64,000 nt of DNA from Cordylochernes scorpioides. Taxonomy: Eukaryota; Arthropoda; Arachnida; Pseudoscorpiones; Chernetidae. A program made the translations under genes and the position numbers. The notes below the pieces were generated by a model that saw only the letters and a list, made by a program, of their open reading frames with translations, did not search any database and was not told where the DNA came from. This document shows positions 38,690 through 49,966 of this stretch, one piece after another. The DNA is taken from assembly GCA_030710605.1 (NCBI GenBank), contig CP092863.1, forward strand, positions 121,384,203 to 121,448,202, read 5' to 3'. The first letter of the stretch is position 1, and each line of letters begins with the position of its first letter.

Positions 38690-41544
38690 ATGCTAAAATT
38701 GATTGTAAACGAGAAACAATAAAATATAATTTGATGAGTAATCATGACGTAAGCAATTATGATCTAAAAAAAATAAAGAGCACTACAGATACCGTTATAC
38801 CTAAACTATCTATTAAATTGATTAGGGCCTCAATAGAAGCAGAGGATGGCGAATATGTCATCGAAGAGAACAACAGAATGACTCAAACAAATGGTCTTCG
38901 ATTGGCAAGAAGTTTGCTTACTGTCACGGATAAGAAAACCCATATATGGATAACGAACCCTTATCTTCGACCTTTAAAAATCATGAAAGACCAAACATTG
39001 GCTTATGGAAGTCTTCCTGCAGGGGTAAATTTTATAGAGAATAAAGAGAAGCAGAATGAAAATGACGAAATACAATTTCAAATAAACAAAAATTTATCAT
39101 TTAAAGAACAAGAGAGGTTAAAACAAATTTTGGCCAAGTATACTGATTTGTTCTCATCGAGGTTAGGTAGGACCAGTTTGGCAAAACATCAGATTCATAC
39201 AGAAGACGCAAAACCAATAAAGCACAAGCCTTACCGGGTAAGCGCTAAGGAACGAACCATCATAAAGGATCAAATAGACGAGATGCTCGAAGAAGGAATA
39301 ATTAGACAATCTTCAAGTCCCTGGTCCTTTCCCGTTATATTGGTCAAAAAACGAGATGGCAAATACAGATTTTGTGTGGACTACAGGAAATTAAATGAAG
39401 TAACAGTGAAGGATGTTTATCCAATCCCAAGAATTGATGATGTAATGGATACTCTCCAAGGATCCAAGTACTTCTCAGCAATAGATCTCAAATCGGGATA
39501 TTGGCAAGTCGAAATTGAAGAGAGAGACAAAGAGAAGACGGCTTTCACTACTGCACATGGGTTATATGAATTCAACGTAATGCCCTTCGGTCTATGCAAC
39601 GCCCCTGCTACTTTTGAGAGGAACATGGACAATGTCCTCGGAAATCTGAGATGGCAGATTTGCCTTTGCTACCTGGACGATGTAATTATATACAGCTCGG
39701 ACTTTCCAACCCACATTAGAAGACTTGAAGCTGTCCTCAGATGCTTCAGCGAATCTAATTTAAAACTGAACGCCAAGAAATGCAGATTTGCTTTCGAGGA
39801 ACTTGAGATCCTTGGACATATAACCAACCAAGAGGGTATAAAACCTGCCGAATATAATATCAAAGCCGTTAGAGATTTTCCTCAGCCCAAGAAGGCCAAA
39901 GAAGTGCAATCATTCCTAGGAATGTGCTCATATTATAGAAAATTTATTAAAGATTTCTCATTAATCGCTGACCCATTGACCAGTCTCATCAGGAAAAATG
40001 TGCAATTTATCTGGACAGGAAAACAGGAAGAAGCGTTCCAAAACCTTAAAAAAGCTCTTATGAATCCGCCAATTTTAGGTCACTTTGATCCAAATGCAGC
40101 CACCTGCATTCACACAGATGCCTCTAACATCGGCTTAGGCGCAACACTAATTCAAAATATCGGTGGCGAAGAGAAGGTAATATCATATTTGAGCCGAACC
40201 CTAAGTAAACCTGAGCAAAATTATTCAACCACCGAAAAGGAATGTTTAGCTGTAGTGTGGTCGATATCAAAATTACGGCCCTATTTATATGGAAGGCACT
40301 TTAAAATCGTAACTGATCATCACGCACTATGCTGGCTTAAGAATTTAAAAGATCCGACCGGTCGATTAGCACGATGGGCACTGAAGATTCAGGAATATAA
40401 TTTCGAAATTATACACAAATCGGGAAAAAAACATCTGGACGCTGATTGTCTATCTAGAGGACCCTTACCAGAAAACGAATGGGACGAGGATTATGAAAGA
40501 CTATTTTTGAATCAAATAATAGACGAAAAGGATGATTTTATTGAGAATATTAAGGAGAACCTTAGTGGAAACAAGCGTTCAATTACACAGAACTTTAAAG
40601 AAGAAAATGGGTGTCTCTACAAGAAAAATCCAAATCCTGAAGGTAGAGAATGGTTGCTGGTAGTGCCAAAGAAGAGAAGGAAAGAAATCATGAGTGAATA
40701 CCACAACCATATGCTGAATGGCCATCTGGGCGTCGCCAGAACCACATACCGATTGAAGAATAAATACTATTGGCCTTCCATGCTGAAAGATGTTTCCGAA
40801 TTTGTAAAGACGTGCCATCTTTGCCAAAGTCGGAAAGGTTCAAATCAGTTGCCATCTGGACTTCTACAACCTATTCCCCCAGCTAACTACCCTTTTGAAA
40901 GAATCGGAATTGACTTTGTTGGCCCCTTGCCATCAACGAAAAGAAGAAGGAAATGGATCATTGTGTTGACGGATTATTATACAAAGTATGCTGAAACAAA
41001 GGCAGTACCAGAAGCGACAGTGAAAAAAGTCTCTACATTTTTAATCGAACATATATTTTTACGTCACGGGGCTCCAAGATTTCTTATCAGCGACAGAGGT
41101 TCACAATTCACTAGCAATTTGATGAAGGAGGTTATGAAAATGTGCAAAGTTAAACATTGCTTCACGACGAGCTACCACCCCCAGACTAACGGACTAACGG
41201 AACGGCTAAATAGAACTTTAATCAATATGATCAGCATGTATGTGAATACGGATCAGAAGAACTGGGACGAAATCCTTCCTTTTATCACCCACGCATATAA
41301 TACCACAATTCAAGAAACCACAGGCTACTCTCCATTTTTCCTGTTGTTTGGGAGGGAACCCATGTCCCTCTTAGACGACGAGAATATCCCAACGGACAGT
41401 AACATGGACGATTACGACGAATATATAGAAAACTACTTAGATAAAATAGCAAGGACGAGACAGGTAGTCATTAACAACACAGAGAAGACTCAGGAAAGAA
41501 TGAAAAGAAACTATGACAAAAAAACACAACGAGAGAATCTATGA
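38686..41544 (+). CDS. pol: Gypsy pol: reverse transcriptase, RNase H, integrase
   Basis: 952 codons. RT: YRFCVDYRKLNEVT near residue 229 and active site YLDD near 327. RNase H: HTDASNIGLGA near 474 and DHHALCWLKN near 544. Integrase: H-x-H...CHLC zinc region near 675-715, first Asp in GIDFVGPL near 741, second in SDRGSQFTSN near 802, Glu in QTNGLTERLNRTL near 838. The ATG overlaps the protease stop (ATGA), so translation may use a second -1 shift at the A-run or reinitiation. A TGA at 41,542 interrupts just before the integrase C-terminal module, which continues in the same frame from 41,545. Confidence 0.9.
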   Translation: MNAKIDCKRETIKYNLMSNHDVSNYDLKKIKSTTDTVIPKLSIKLIRASIEAEDGEYVIEENNRMTQTNGLRLARSLLTVTDKKTHIWITNPYLRPLKIMKDQTLAYGSLPAGVNFIENKEKQNENDEIQFQINKNLSFKEQERLKQILAKYTDLFSSRLGRTSLAKHQIHTEDAKPIKHKPYRVSAKERTIIKDQIDEMLEEGIIRQSSSPWSFPVILVKKRDGKYRFCVDYRKLNEVTVKDVYPIPRIDDVMDTLQGSKYFSAIDLKSGYWQVEIEERDKEKTAFTTAHGLYEFNVMPFGLCNAPATFERNMDNVLGNLRWQICLCYLDDVIIYSSDFPTHIRRLEAVLRCFSESNLKLNAKKCRFAFEELEILGHITNQEGIKPAEYNIKAVRDFPQPKKAKEVQSFLGMCSYYRKFIKDFSLIADPLTSLIRKNVQFIWTGKQEEAFQNLKKALMNPPILGHFDPNAATCIHTDASNIGLGATLIQNIGGEEKVISYLSRTLSKPEQNYSTTEKECLAVVWSISKLRPYLYGRHFKIVTDHHALCWLKNLKDPTGRLARWALKIQEYNFEIIHKSGKKHLDADCLSRGPLPENEWDEDYERLFLNQIIDEKDDFIENIKENLSGNKRSITQNFKEENGCLYKKNPNPEGREWLLVVPKKRRKEIMSEYHNHMLNGHLGVARTTYRLKNKYYWPSMLKDVSEFVKTCHLCQSRKGSNQLPSGLLQPIPPANYPFERIGIDFVGPLPSTKRRRKWIIVLTDYYTKYAETKAVPEATVKKVSTFLIEHIFLRHGAPRFLISDRGSQFTSNLMKEVMKMCKVKHCFTTSYHPQTNGLTERLNRTLINMISMYVNTDQKNWDEILPFITHAYNTTIQETTGYSPFFLLFGREPMSLLDDENIPTDSNMDDYDEYIENYLDKIARTRQVVINNTEKTQERMKRNYDKKTQRENL

Positions 41545-41808
41545 ACCAGGACACATTTAGTGGCAGTTTGGACACCAGTCAGGAAAATCGGAAAATGTGA
41601 AAAACTATTGAGAAAATATTTTGGGCCATATCGAATATTAAAGAAGCTGTCCAACGTAAATTACTTAATTGAGCCGAAAGATAATCCTGGCCAAGACCCA
41701 TTGATTGTCCATGTCTCAAGACTCAAACCCTATTTTGAAAGAATTGATGAGGTCACTCACGAGGACGTGACGACCTCTGGAGAGGGGGAAGTGTTGCATC
41801 ATGATTAA
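41545..41808 (+). pseudogene. integrase C-terminal GPY/F module, detached by a stop
   Basis: In the pol frame after the TGA at 41,542-41,544: VAVWTPVRK, KLLRKYFGPYRILKKL (GPY motif) and VHVSRLKPYF, the usual end of Gypsy integrase. A short out-of-frame match between about 41,530 and 41,558 suggests a pair of compensating small indels that brought in the stop. The lesion is small in an otherwise clean element, so an assembly error is possible. Confidence 0.8.
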
Positions 41809-42139
41809 TGCGCCTATTTTTAAAATTATTTATAATATTATTTTTAATATATTTAAAATTTAAATTATAAATTTATTTATTTTTATAAAACAGATTATTA
41901 ATATAAAATATTATGTACTATAAAACATTTGTATTTTGATACACTAAATACCCTACATGCTTTAAACTTTGATGTGGTAAATAAAGAGAGATTGGAGGTG
42001 CTACCTAAATTTATAGTTGTCTTACTATTGACTGGTTTAACCTTGTAAGATGGTTGAGACACGTTCTGGAAAGATGCAAGACACGTCTGAGGAGAGACTC
42101 AAGACTGAAGAATCTGCCAAACCGCAGCCCAGTGCAACA
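41792..42139 (+). repeat. Gypsy 3' LTR
   Basis: 348 bp, identical to the 5' LTR apart from one C/T difference noted near 42,037. Repeats the gag start codons. Confidence 0.93.
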
Positions 42140-42297
42140 ATATGTAGTACTAGGATTCAATCATTCCCCTGAAGACAGGAAGTCACTTAAATGTCTGGAG
42201 TTAAATAAATTATTTGTTGATGTGTTTTTCTCTGATCTTCGAAGAGTTATAAATCTCCATTAAAAGTCCATAAATATTTTAAATATTGTTCAACATT

Positions 42298-42397
42298 NNN
42301 NNNNNNNNNNNNNNNNNNNNNNNNNNNNNNNNNNNNNNNNNNNNNNNNNNNNNNNNNNNNNNNNNNNNNNNNNNNNNNNNNNNNNNNNNNNNNNNNN
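42298..42397. other. assembly gap of exactly 100 N
   Basis: A run of 100 N, the usual placeholder for a scaffold join of unknown length. The right arm of the inverted repeat begins at its edge. Confidence 0.99.
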
Positions 42398-42690
42398 TAA
42401 ACCGTTGGTTTTCGACCGCTATGACCCGGGTTCGATTCCCGCATTGGGCTTTTTTTTTTCTGATTAAAAAAAATGCTCCAATCGCCCCTGATTCTTTCAA
42501 AAGTCCAACCCCACCAGCGAATGCAAGTAACCAAACGAGGCTCTGGCACATTTGTAAGTGCAAATTCGAACTGCTTTTCACATGTGTAGACATTTGGTGC
42601 ACTTACAGTAAAAGCAGTCGCCTACTTCTACCCACCATGATTATCATGGCCTGTATTACGTGTGATAGGGATAAGCAAAAAAAAAAAAAA
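42398..42690 (+). mobile_element. tRNA-headed SINE, 5' end lost in gap
   Basis: Begins within the tRNA-like head (TAAACCGTTGG). Perfect B box GGGTTCGATTCCC at 42,428-42,440. Body and A tail as in 34,222-34,540, of which it is the inverted counterpart. Confidence 0.85.
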
Positions 42691-42703
42691 AAAGTTGTTA
42701 ACG

Positions 42704-43284
42704 TGATAATCCTGTTGAAGGACTGACAAGTCCGAATGCTTGAAAATAAAAAGTTGCATAAGAAACTTAACCCTGGAATCTTTATTTATTTTATAAAAAA
42801 CTATCCCAGTATTTACCTATATAACAATAATTTGGCGAAACCGCTGAGAGGGTTCACTACTGATGAGCCAAGCCCTCTTATTCAATAACTCATACCATTG
42901 CAGTAAGGTCTGTAGAGATGATATTTGATGATATTTAAAAGAAACGCATTGCCAGTAAATTTATTTGTGTAAAATTTACCTATATGTAAATAGGAATATA
43001 AAGATTTTTGCCATATATTTAATATTCGAATATAAAATCTTTTTTTTTTAATGAAACATTAAGCCTCTAGGGAAAAATTTCTTTTTTTTTTTAATATTTT
43101 CTATTTATAAATCTCTCTCGAGCTTTCGGGCAAGAAAGCCTTTCTACAGGAGAAAATATTTTACATTATTAATACGCCAATAGAATAAGGATTAAAATTT
43201 TATCGAATAATTTTTTTTCACTTTACCTATTACACTCATGTAAAAAAATAGTACAAATGTAAAATATTGTACTGGGATAAGGTG
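42704..43284. other. right-arm non-coding with hammerhead-like motifs and a foldback copy
   Basis: Mirror of 33,690-34,210. Hammerhead-like motif at 42,704-42,745 (GAAT in place of GAAA). A CTGATGAGCC-family insert at 42,830-42,975 is absent from the left arm. A decayed minus-strand motif lies near 43,110-43,160. No gene. Confidence 0.5.
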
Positions 43285-43500
43285 CATAAATTAAGAAAAA
43301 GGCATCTCCTTATCGTGCAACTGAAAGTTGCTGATGGCTTGCGCCATCTATCGGAATAAATATCAAATATTCTCGTTGATTTTTAATTATTCCAGAATTG
43401 GCCAAATACCCATTCTTGATTAATCAAGAAAAGCTAACCATAGATGGTGCAAGCCATTAGCAAATTTCAGTTGCACGATAAGGAGATGCCTTTTTCTTAA
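43285..43500. mobile_element. foldback MITE, GATGGCGCAAGCC family
   Basis: Mirror of 33,478-33,672 with the same inverted ends. Confidence 0.7.
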
Positions 43501-43984
43501 CTATTACACTCAGTAAAACATTTAGGGTATAGCTCATCTATGGAGAGTACTACTTTTGACTTTGCTTAGAATTTTTAATGAAACTGATTCCAAGAAATAT
43601 TAATTAAACATTATATTCATTGATTTACAAGAGAGAGAACAAAATATAAAAGGGAAACTAATATTAAAACAAAGAAACATTTTTTTTGTTCGGTTAGCGC
43701 CTATTTACCTGTGAGCTTACATACACTCTGTGGGAACAATTAATTAATATATATACAACAACTACCAGGCTATTTTGATAGTTCAAATTATACCGTTTTC
43801 GTTACATACGGACACTAGGAAGTTTTTTAAATTTTATTTTATAAAAAAATGGTGTCAAATTGTTTGAATTCATACTTACAGATGACGTGTCCCAAACCTT
43901 AAATATCATTTACATATATGTTGATGCCAATATGCACTTATGCAAATTGACACAATGGGCGAACAGCATCAAATAGAGAACAAA

Positions 43985-44375
43985 AAAAGAAAATTCTTGA
44001 ACGTGCAAGTCAAATTTGATGATGGATTTCGCCATCACACGGAATAATTATCAACTATTCATTGATTTTTTTGTTTATTCCAGAATTGGTCAAATACCCT
44101 TTTTTTATATAAATCAAGAAAAACTAACCACGGACGCGTTTCGGGCTGTTGGCCCTCATTAGCGTGGTGCAAGCTGTACCTCAGCGGCCAAACACGCTGA
44201 TGAGGGCCAACAAGCCCGAAACGTGTACGTGATTATCTTTTCTTGATCAATCGAGGAAAGGTATTTGACTAATTATGGTATAATGAAAAAAAATAACGAT
44301 CAGTTGATATTTATTCCGACAGATGGCTCAATCCATCAACAAATATTACTTGCACGCTCAGGAGATGCCTTTTAA
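43985..44375. mobile_element. foldback element with hammerhead pair, right-arm copy
   Basis: Mirror of 32,597-32,985. The plus-strand hammerhead at 44,191-44,235 (CTGATGA at 44,197-44,203) has an intact core. The minus-strand member at 44,127-44,170 carries the same core G-to-A change as its left copy. The flanks 43,501-43,984 hold no gene. Confidence 0.72.
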
Positions 44376-46794
44376 AAATTAATTCATCCACCTAGTCTCT
44401 CTTAGTTTAATTTCACTTTTCTATTAAATAATAGGTAATATATAATGGCATATATAGGTACCATGAGGTTACGGTATGAATACTTAGGTGTATGCAATAT
44501 GCAAATCCGAACAGAAGATATGCAAATATTCACAAAAATATGCAAATACTAGTTTTAACTAGACGAATGTCTCTCCAGGGTTTTCACAAGTTTCACCCGA
44601 GTTTGTTGAATTTTTAACTGTAAGAATAGCAAGATAATTTTGTTTCATTTGTGAAATAAAAATTCGTTCTTAATGGGTCAATTTCTTTTATAACGCTATC
44701 CCGCATATAGCGTATTTTTGGTGAAGCTATCCAAAATAGAGTCTGGTTATAGCGAATGTCTTTCTATATGTATATTATAGTGTAGGCACTCTTATTTCCA
44801 TACAGGTTATGAAATATCACAACATCTGGAGGGATAAAGTACGCCCGTACTTCCCAAGTTTTGGAAGAAGAGGAAGGAAGAAAAAAGTGTTTTATTTTCC
44901 ATCAGACGAAAGCTGTCAACTGCCACGTCATCGTTTTCCACTCAGCAGACGATAAGTTTTAAAACTTCAACTCACGTCTGCTGCTGACGCTTCGAGATGT
45001 CAAATTACGAGAGTTCGTCTGGCCAGCTTGCACCCGCCATAGTTTGTTTTGGTCTTATTTACATATTTCCTGCCGTGTAGTTTACGAATTACGTCACCTG
45101 TCTTTACATTAATAAATCATATTAGCTTGACTTTTCTATTTTACTAACATCGTAATGTAGATTAAAATTATAACAGAATTTCTAAAAAATATTGGAATAA
45201 TATTACAATTTTAAAAAAATGTATTTGACATATCGGACGCGAATCTCAGCTTGGGATACTTACGCCATTGAGAGGGTTCACTACTGATGAGCCAAGCCCT
45301 CTAATTCAATAACTCATATCATTGCACTAAGGTCTGTAGAGATAATATTTGATTATATTTAAAAGAAGCGCATTGCCAGTAAATTTATTTGTGTAAAATA
45401 TAACGATAGATGGCAATAAAATTTAATTCACTAATATATATTTGTTATGAAAACATTTTGCGGAAGAGCTTTGCTCGATATAGGTGCACCTAGTGCACAT
45501 TGGGGGAGCTTTTGGCTCCCTCTTTATAGACGAGAGGGCGTAGGTGACCAGATTTCCATCTGGCCAACTGTGTCGATTCCCTTCTCTTTAGTTGGAGGGT
45601 TTGTTTACAGGCAAAGTTAAAATTAAGAGTTCAATTAAGCTCGCTCTGTTCTGTTTTTTTTTTGTAATAAATAAACATATTGCGTAAGTTTTTTAAAAAT
45701 ATATTTTATATATTAAATTTGTTGATCTACCTTCTTGTGAAGATTTTTCACAAAAATAAACATTAATAATCTATTTAGAATTTACCATGTATATAGGTTT
45801 ATACTATGTAAATAAAGTTTAAAAGCCATGAAATTTGATCTGGAATCTTTATCAACAGAGGATCAGCAAACATTTTCATATTCCTCTACTCTTTTATAAT
45901 TATTTTACAGATTTCAAAACCATCGAAATATGTGGGTTTTTTTTACGAAACAGCGAAATAATACAAAAATTATTCGCAGAAATAATTCCAAAATAGTTTT
46001 GCCCATATTTCTTTTAACAACAAATAATAATGTTTAAATTAATGATGAGCATCTTGATCAATTTGTCAAATTACTGATGAATATATTCACCGAAAGGACA
46101 AACAACATCCTTCTTCGGTATTAGAAATACTTTCAACTTTCAAGTAGGTTTTAAAAAGTGATTTAGAAATCGGTCGGATCGCGGTTCAAAATCACATTAA
46201 TAGGTACCGCTCAGAAAGAGCAACCTAGTTCATGATAATTGAAACAGTGAATAATATATGAAGGTTATTCACATATTAAACAAAATTTTAACGTGGGATT
46301 CAATCCCGGTTCATGACTGTCGGGAATCAAGGGTGTTACCCTCTCGTCCACCGACTTTTATTTTGAATTAGAAAAAAGTTATAATTGAAAGTTATTGCAA
46401 TTTATCGTTTCACTTCTTCAGTATTAAAAATACTTCCACCTTCCAGTGCTGAAGTAGGTCTTGAAAAGTGAATTAGAAAGAGTTAATAATCAAGCGCTAA
46501 TGCAATTCGTCGTTTTACTTCCATAACTAATATGCAAATAGAGTAAGTATAGATGTAGAGAAGCTGCACTAAACTATAGCATCTCTTGATCAAATCTCTA
46601 ACCAACAATTGTCAAACATTCCAGCAAACCTTTTTAAAAAATGTAGTTAAAAAACAATCTTTGGTTGTTAGGAACATCTCAAAATTGAGCTTTATTTTTA
46701 TCCAGAAAATTGTGTCGCGAAGAATCAAACTGGGATTCCGAAGTGAGATAAATTTTATGAGGAAAGTGAAAATTTAATCGCGATAACTGGCGAT
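44376..46794. other. right-arm non-coding DNA
   Basis: Mirror of about 30,182-32,590. Contains a CTGATGAGCC-family copy at 45,235-45,415, the inverted GCAGACG hairpin near 44,945-44,985 and the tRNA-like head near 46,290-46,365 (B-box-like at 46,295-46,307, minus). The 200 bp before 46,795 matches the left copy without visible change. Confidence 0.5.
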
Positions 46795-47286
46795 ATGAAG
46801 CATCGTTCCAAGTGTTGCAGACATCGGAACAATTGCAACACAAATATTCCACAACCTCAATATTCGAATTATTCGTGGCCATATTATCCTACTATGTATC
46901 CCTACCAACCATATCCCTATCAACCCTACCTTTACAATCCCTATATGTCCCCTAACGTATCCTATACGGTCCCTAAATACCAGATACCAATTGAGAAGAA
47001 ACCGCAATGTAGTGCACCAACCAACCAAACTACCGATTTACAACAGCAGAAAGGAGATGGTTTAGATAACAACCTAACAACAACAACAACACAACATATG
47101 TGTTATCAAACACATTACCAACAGAACTACCAACAACCCCCAAATTCACAGTCTTACCAACAGACAAAGGAAGAAAAACCAAATTCAGATGAACCCTACA
47201 TTCCTAAAGAAGTTGTTCACAAACTACTTGGAAAACTGTTTGAAGATGAAATGCGTTTGTTAATCAAATCACTGAAGAATAAGTGA
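46795..47286 (+). CDS. Tyr/Pro/Gln-rich hypothetical protein, right-arm copy
   Basis: Encodes the same 163 residues as 29,690-30,181: Cys-containing basic start (KCCRHRNNC), PYQPY repeats, Gln/Thr-rich middle and amphipathic C-terminal segment (LLGKLFEDEMRLLIKSL). The ATG at 46,795 is the only upstream start and is identical in both arms. One synonymous difference was seen (CCC vs CCT near 46,920). No homologous family recognised. Confidence 0.55.
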   Translation: MKHRSKCCRHRNNCNTNIPQPQYSNYSWPYYPTMYPYQPYPYQPYLYNPYMSPNVSYTVPKYQIPIEKKPQCSAPTNQTTDLQQQKGDGLDNNLTTTTTQHMCYQTHYQQNYQQPPNSQSYQQTKEEKPNSDEPYIPKEVVHKLLGKLFEDEMRLLIKSLKNK

Positions 47287-47534
47287 AATTTTGGAAATTT
47301 TAAGATGAAATTTTGCAGCTTTCTTTTGGGGAATAGCAAGTCCTGACATCGAAGACCAAATGTCTATACGTTGGGTTTAACACCAGTAAAAGGTGCCCAG
47401 GACTAATTATATACAATTTGGAATTACAAATATTTGTCTCTTAAGTCATTTGTAGCATTCTCTTGTTGAATAGTTCCACAATAGAATTATTGGGATTAAA
47501 ACTACCTCATTACAATGTCCATATAAGATTATGA

Positions 47535-47760
47535 AAATTTGAAACTATTATAGATGCGTATGATTCTTTTACAAATTAAACAGTGTCTACTGTCCTTACT
47601 GCAATGGAAAAAATCAATGAGAGGGCCTGGCTCATCAGTGGTGAACACTCCCAGTACAAATTATTTATTTTACTACGTTACTCCCTCCGGTTGGGATATG
47701 AGATAATAGTTTCGAATTTTGATAACAGATGGCGCGCTAATGCATCATAATATAAGATTA
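47535..47760. mobile_element. foldback element, CTGATGAGCC family
   Basis: Mirror of 29,210-29,460, ending ATAACAGATGGCGCGCTAATG. Confidence 0.65.
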
Positions 47761-47840
47761 TATAATATTAAATAAAAAATACATATTTTGACCACGAGGA
47801 TATGAGCTTCTTTGAAGTTTGAATATATAATATAAATATA

Positions 47841-48018
47841 CAAGTTAAACCTGTCTATAGCGCCCCCTCTTGGGAGATACCAAAATAGAGTGCTATAGAG
47901 TGGGGGTGCTATAGACAGGTCACTTTTAATGTAAATCTCATCGTACTACGTATTTAAAATAGGGCGCTATAGAGAGGGAGGCGCTATTTAGAGAGGGCGC
48001 TATAGACAGGTTTAACTG
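47841..48018. mobile_element. pogo-like MITE
   Basis: Mirror of 28,959-29,135 with ends AGTTAAACCTGTCTATAGCG and inverse. Confidence 0.78.
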
Positions 48019-48104
48019 TATATGTATACATAAGATATTAAATAATAATAAAATATATATATAAATGTAAAATATAAAATTTATAAATATATATAAATGT
48101 GGAT

Positions 48105-48240
48105 GGCTTTTCTTGATTTATCAAGAAATTGGGTTGGCCAAATATCAGGGAACAGGCTAAATCAATGTTTAGTTGATTTCTGTTCCACCAGATGGCGCTC
48201 TGCCTTCTGTAAAGCACTTGTGCTCCTGGTCAGGATATGC
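48105..48240. mobile_element. half element of the hammerhead foldback family
   Basis: Begins GTGGATGGCTTTTCTTGATT and ends at CAGATGGCGCTCTGCC...GTCAGGATATGCC, the right half of the element at 53,530-53,830 without the ribozyme. Not in the left arm. Confidence 0.5.
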
Positions 48241-48309
48241 CATTTTTAATTTTGATTTCAACACCTGATCTTTTTATCTTTTATTTTTTCTTTCGTTTTT
48301 TAATATATA

Positions 48310-48850
48310 AATATATATACAAGGTCTTCATTGGTGGCGCCCACCGCGGGAAAGACTCCGCCACCGGTGGGCTGCGAGAGTTCTCTCCCACAGAGTGGGC
48401 AGGTCGAGGTGTTAGCTGGCGTTTCCCACCTCAAGACCAAGATGGTACTTGTAAATGGTAGCCTTCGCCACACTAGTAAATTTCATAGCCTCGGGATAGC
48501 GGACGAAGCCGAAAAGCCAGGCCTGCAGATCCAGGTGAACTTCACAGGAGGCGAACACCTCCCGGAGCAGGGGTCGCACGGCTCGGCAACTTCAATATCT
48601 GTGGGTCAGCGACCCATCGCTGGACTCACAGACGGCACAGTTTGATGCCTCGAGGCAGGAGAGAGAGAGACATCTGGTGGATAATCAGTCAAACTGCATA
48701 AATTGATGATGTCTATAACTTTGATACTTCTTCCTGAATTGTTCTAAATGTCCTCTTTAGTGACCTAGATCCAATCAAGGCGATAGAGAACGTTGTCTTG
48801 ATTGCATGCTTTTAAATATATTTACACTCGAGGGGGAGAAAACAACAAAT
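48310..48850 (-). pseudogene. LINE ORF2 C-terminal fragment, right-arm copy
   Basis: Mirror of 26,850-27,535 with about 160 bp missing before the Cys-His cluster. The remaining tail encodes the same basic C-terminus with further frame damage. Confidence 0.6.
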
Positions 48851-48896
48851 TATTTAAAGCTATATATATATAAATTTGATATAATTTTAAAATTAT

Positions 48897-49966
48897 TGAT
48901 ACTCATAGACAAAAATTAAGGAAGTGGAAAGTCTTTGATTTCGCCGGTTGTCTCCTATTATTATATATATATTTTTTGGAAGGAGATAGTAGAAGTTTTC
49001 TTAAAAAAATAGACATTTCGGAGGCAGTTATGTTCACACTTGGTTATCTCGTATGTCTTCAATAAAGGTCATTTTAATATCTTTCAGAGTTATTGTCTCA
49101 ATCCCGATATACATGATAAAAGGTACATCTTCCTTAAGTTTTGTCCATGAGTGTATATTGGTTATCTCGTGTGTCTTCAATAAAGATCACTGTAATAGAT
49201 TTCAGAGTTATTGTCTCAATCCTGATATACATGCTGATAGGTACAACTTACTTAAGTTTTGTCCATGAGTGTATATTGGTTATATCGTGTGTCTTCAATA
49301 AAGGTCACTGCAATATCTTTCAGAGTTATTGTCTCAATCCCGATATACATGCTGAAAGGTACAATTTCCTTAAGTTTTGTCCATGAGTGTATATTGGTTA
49401 TCTCGTGTGTCTTCAATAAAGGTCACTGTAATATCTTTCAGAGTTATTGTCTCAATCCCGATATACATGCTGAAAGGTACAACTTCCTTAAGTTTTGTCC
49501 ATGAGTGTATATTGGTTATCTCGTGTGTCTTCAATAAAGGTCACTGTAATATCTTTCAGAGTTATTGTCTCAATCCCGATATACATGCTGAAAGGTACAA
49601 CTTCCTTAAGTTTTGTCCATGAGTGTATATTGGTTATCTCGTGTGTCTTCAATAAAGGTCATTGTAATATCTTTCAGAGTTATTGTCTCAATCCCGATAT
49701 ACATGCTGATAGGTACATCTTCCTTAAGTTTTGTCCATGAGTGTATATTGGTTATCTCGTGTGTCTTCAATAAAGGTCACTGTAATATCTTTCAGAGTTA
49801 TTGTCTTAATCCCGATATACATGCTGAAAGGTACAACTTCCTTAAGTTTTGTCCATGAGTGTATATTGGTTATCTCGTGTGACTTCAATAAAGGTCACTG
49901 TTATATCTTTCAGAGTTATAATCCCGATATACATGCTAAACTTCCTTAAGTTTTGTCCTTGAGTGT
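48897..49966 (+). repeat. 118-bp satellite array, eight units
   Basis: Starts with the TIR-like end and non-repeated segment, then eight units, and ends GTCCTTGAGTGTA. The corresponding left-arm locus has one unit. Confidence 0.9.

Larger units (their letters stand above)
36918..42139 (+). mobile_element. Gypsy (Metaviridae-type) LTR retrotransposon, nearly intact
   Basis: 5,222 bp. LTRs of 348 bp at both ends (TGTTGC...GCAACA), with one difference noted. 4-bp target duplication ATAT (36,914-36,917 and 42,140-42,143). Gag, protease and pol are in three different frames. No envelope gene. Polypurine tract GGAGAGGGGGAAG at 41,779-41,791. LTR identity points to recent insertion. Confidence 0.95.

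Noticed and set aside
38686-38692. Ideal slippery heptamer for the pro-pol shift
   Set aside because: The zero-frame heptamer would be T AAA AAA, with poor P-site re-pairing. Stop-start overlap (ATGA) is equally likely, so no firm frameshift feature is called there.
42398-42470. tRNA gene with perfect B box
   Set aside because: No complete acceptor stem. The same sequence is attached to a conserved body and A tail in several copies, so it is a SINE head.
42286-42726. ORFs running through the N gap
   Set aside because: Artefacts of translating N and of the SINE body.
49053-49949. Many overlapping 81-codon ORFs with almost identical proteins in the satellite arrays
   Set aside because: They arise from the 118-bp period being out of register with codons; each spans two monomers. 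There is no sign of codon constraint, and the same happens in every array.
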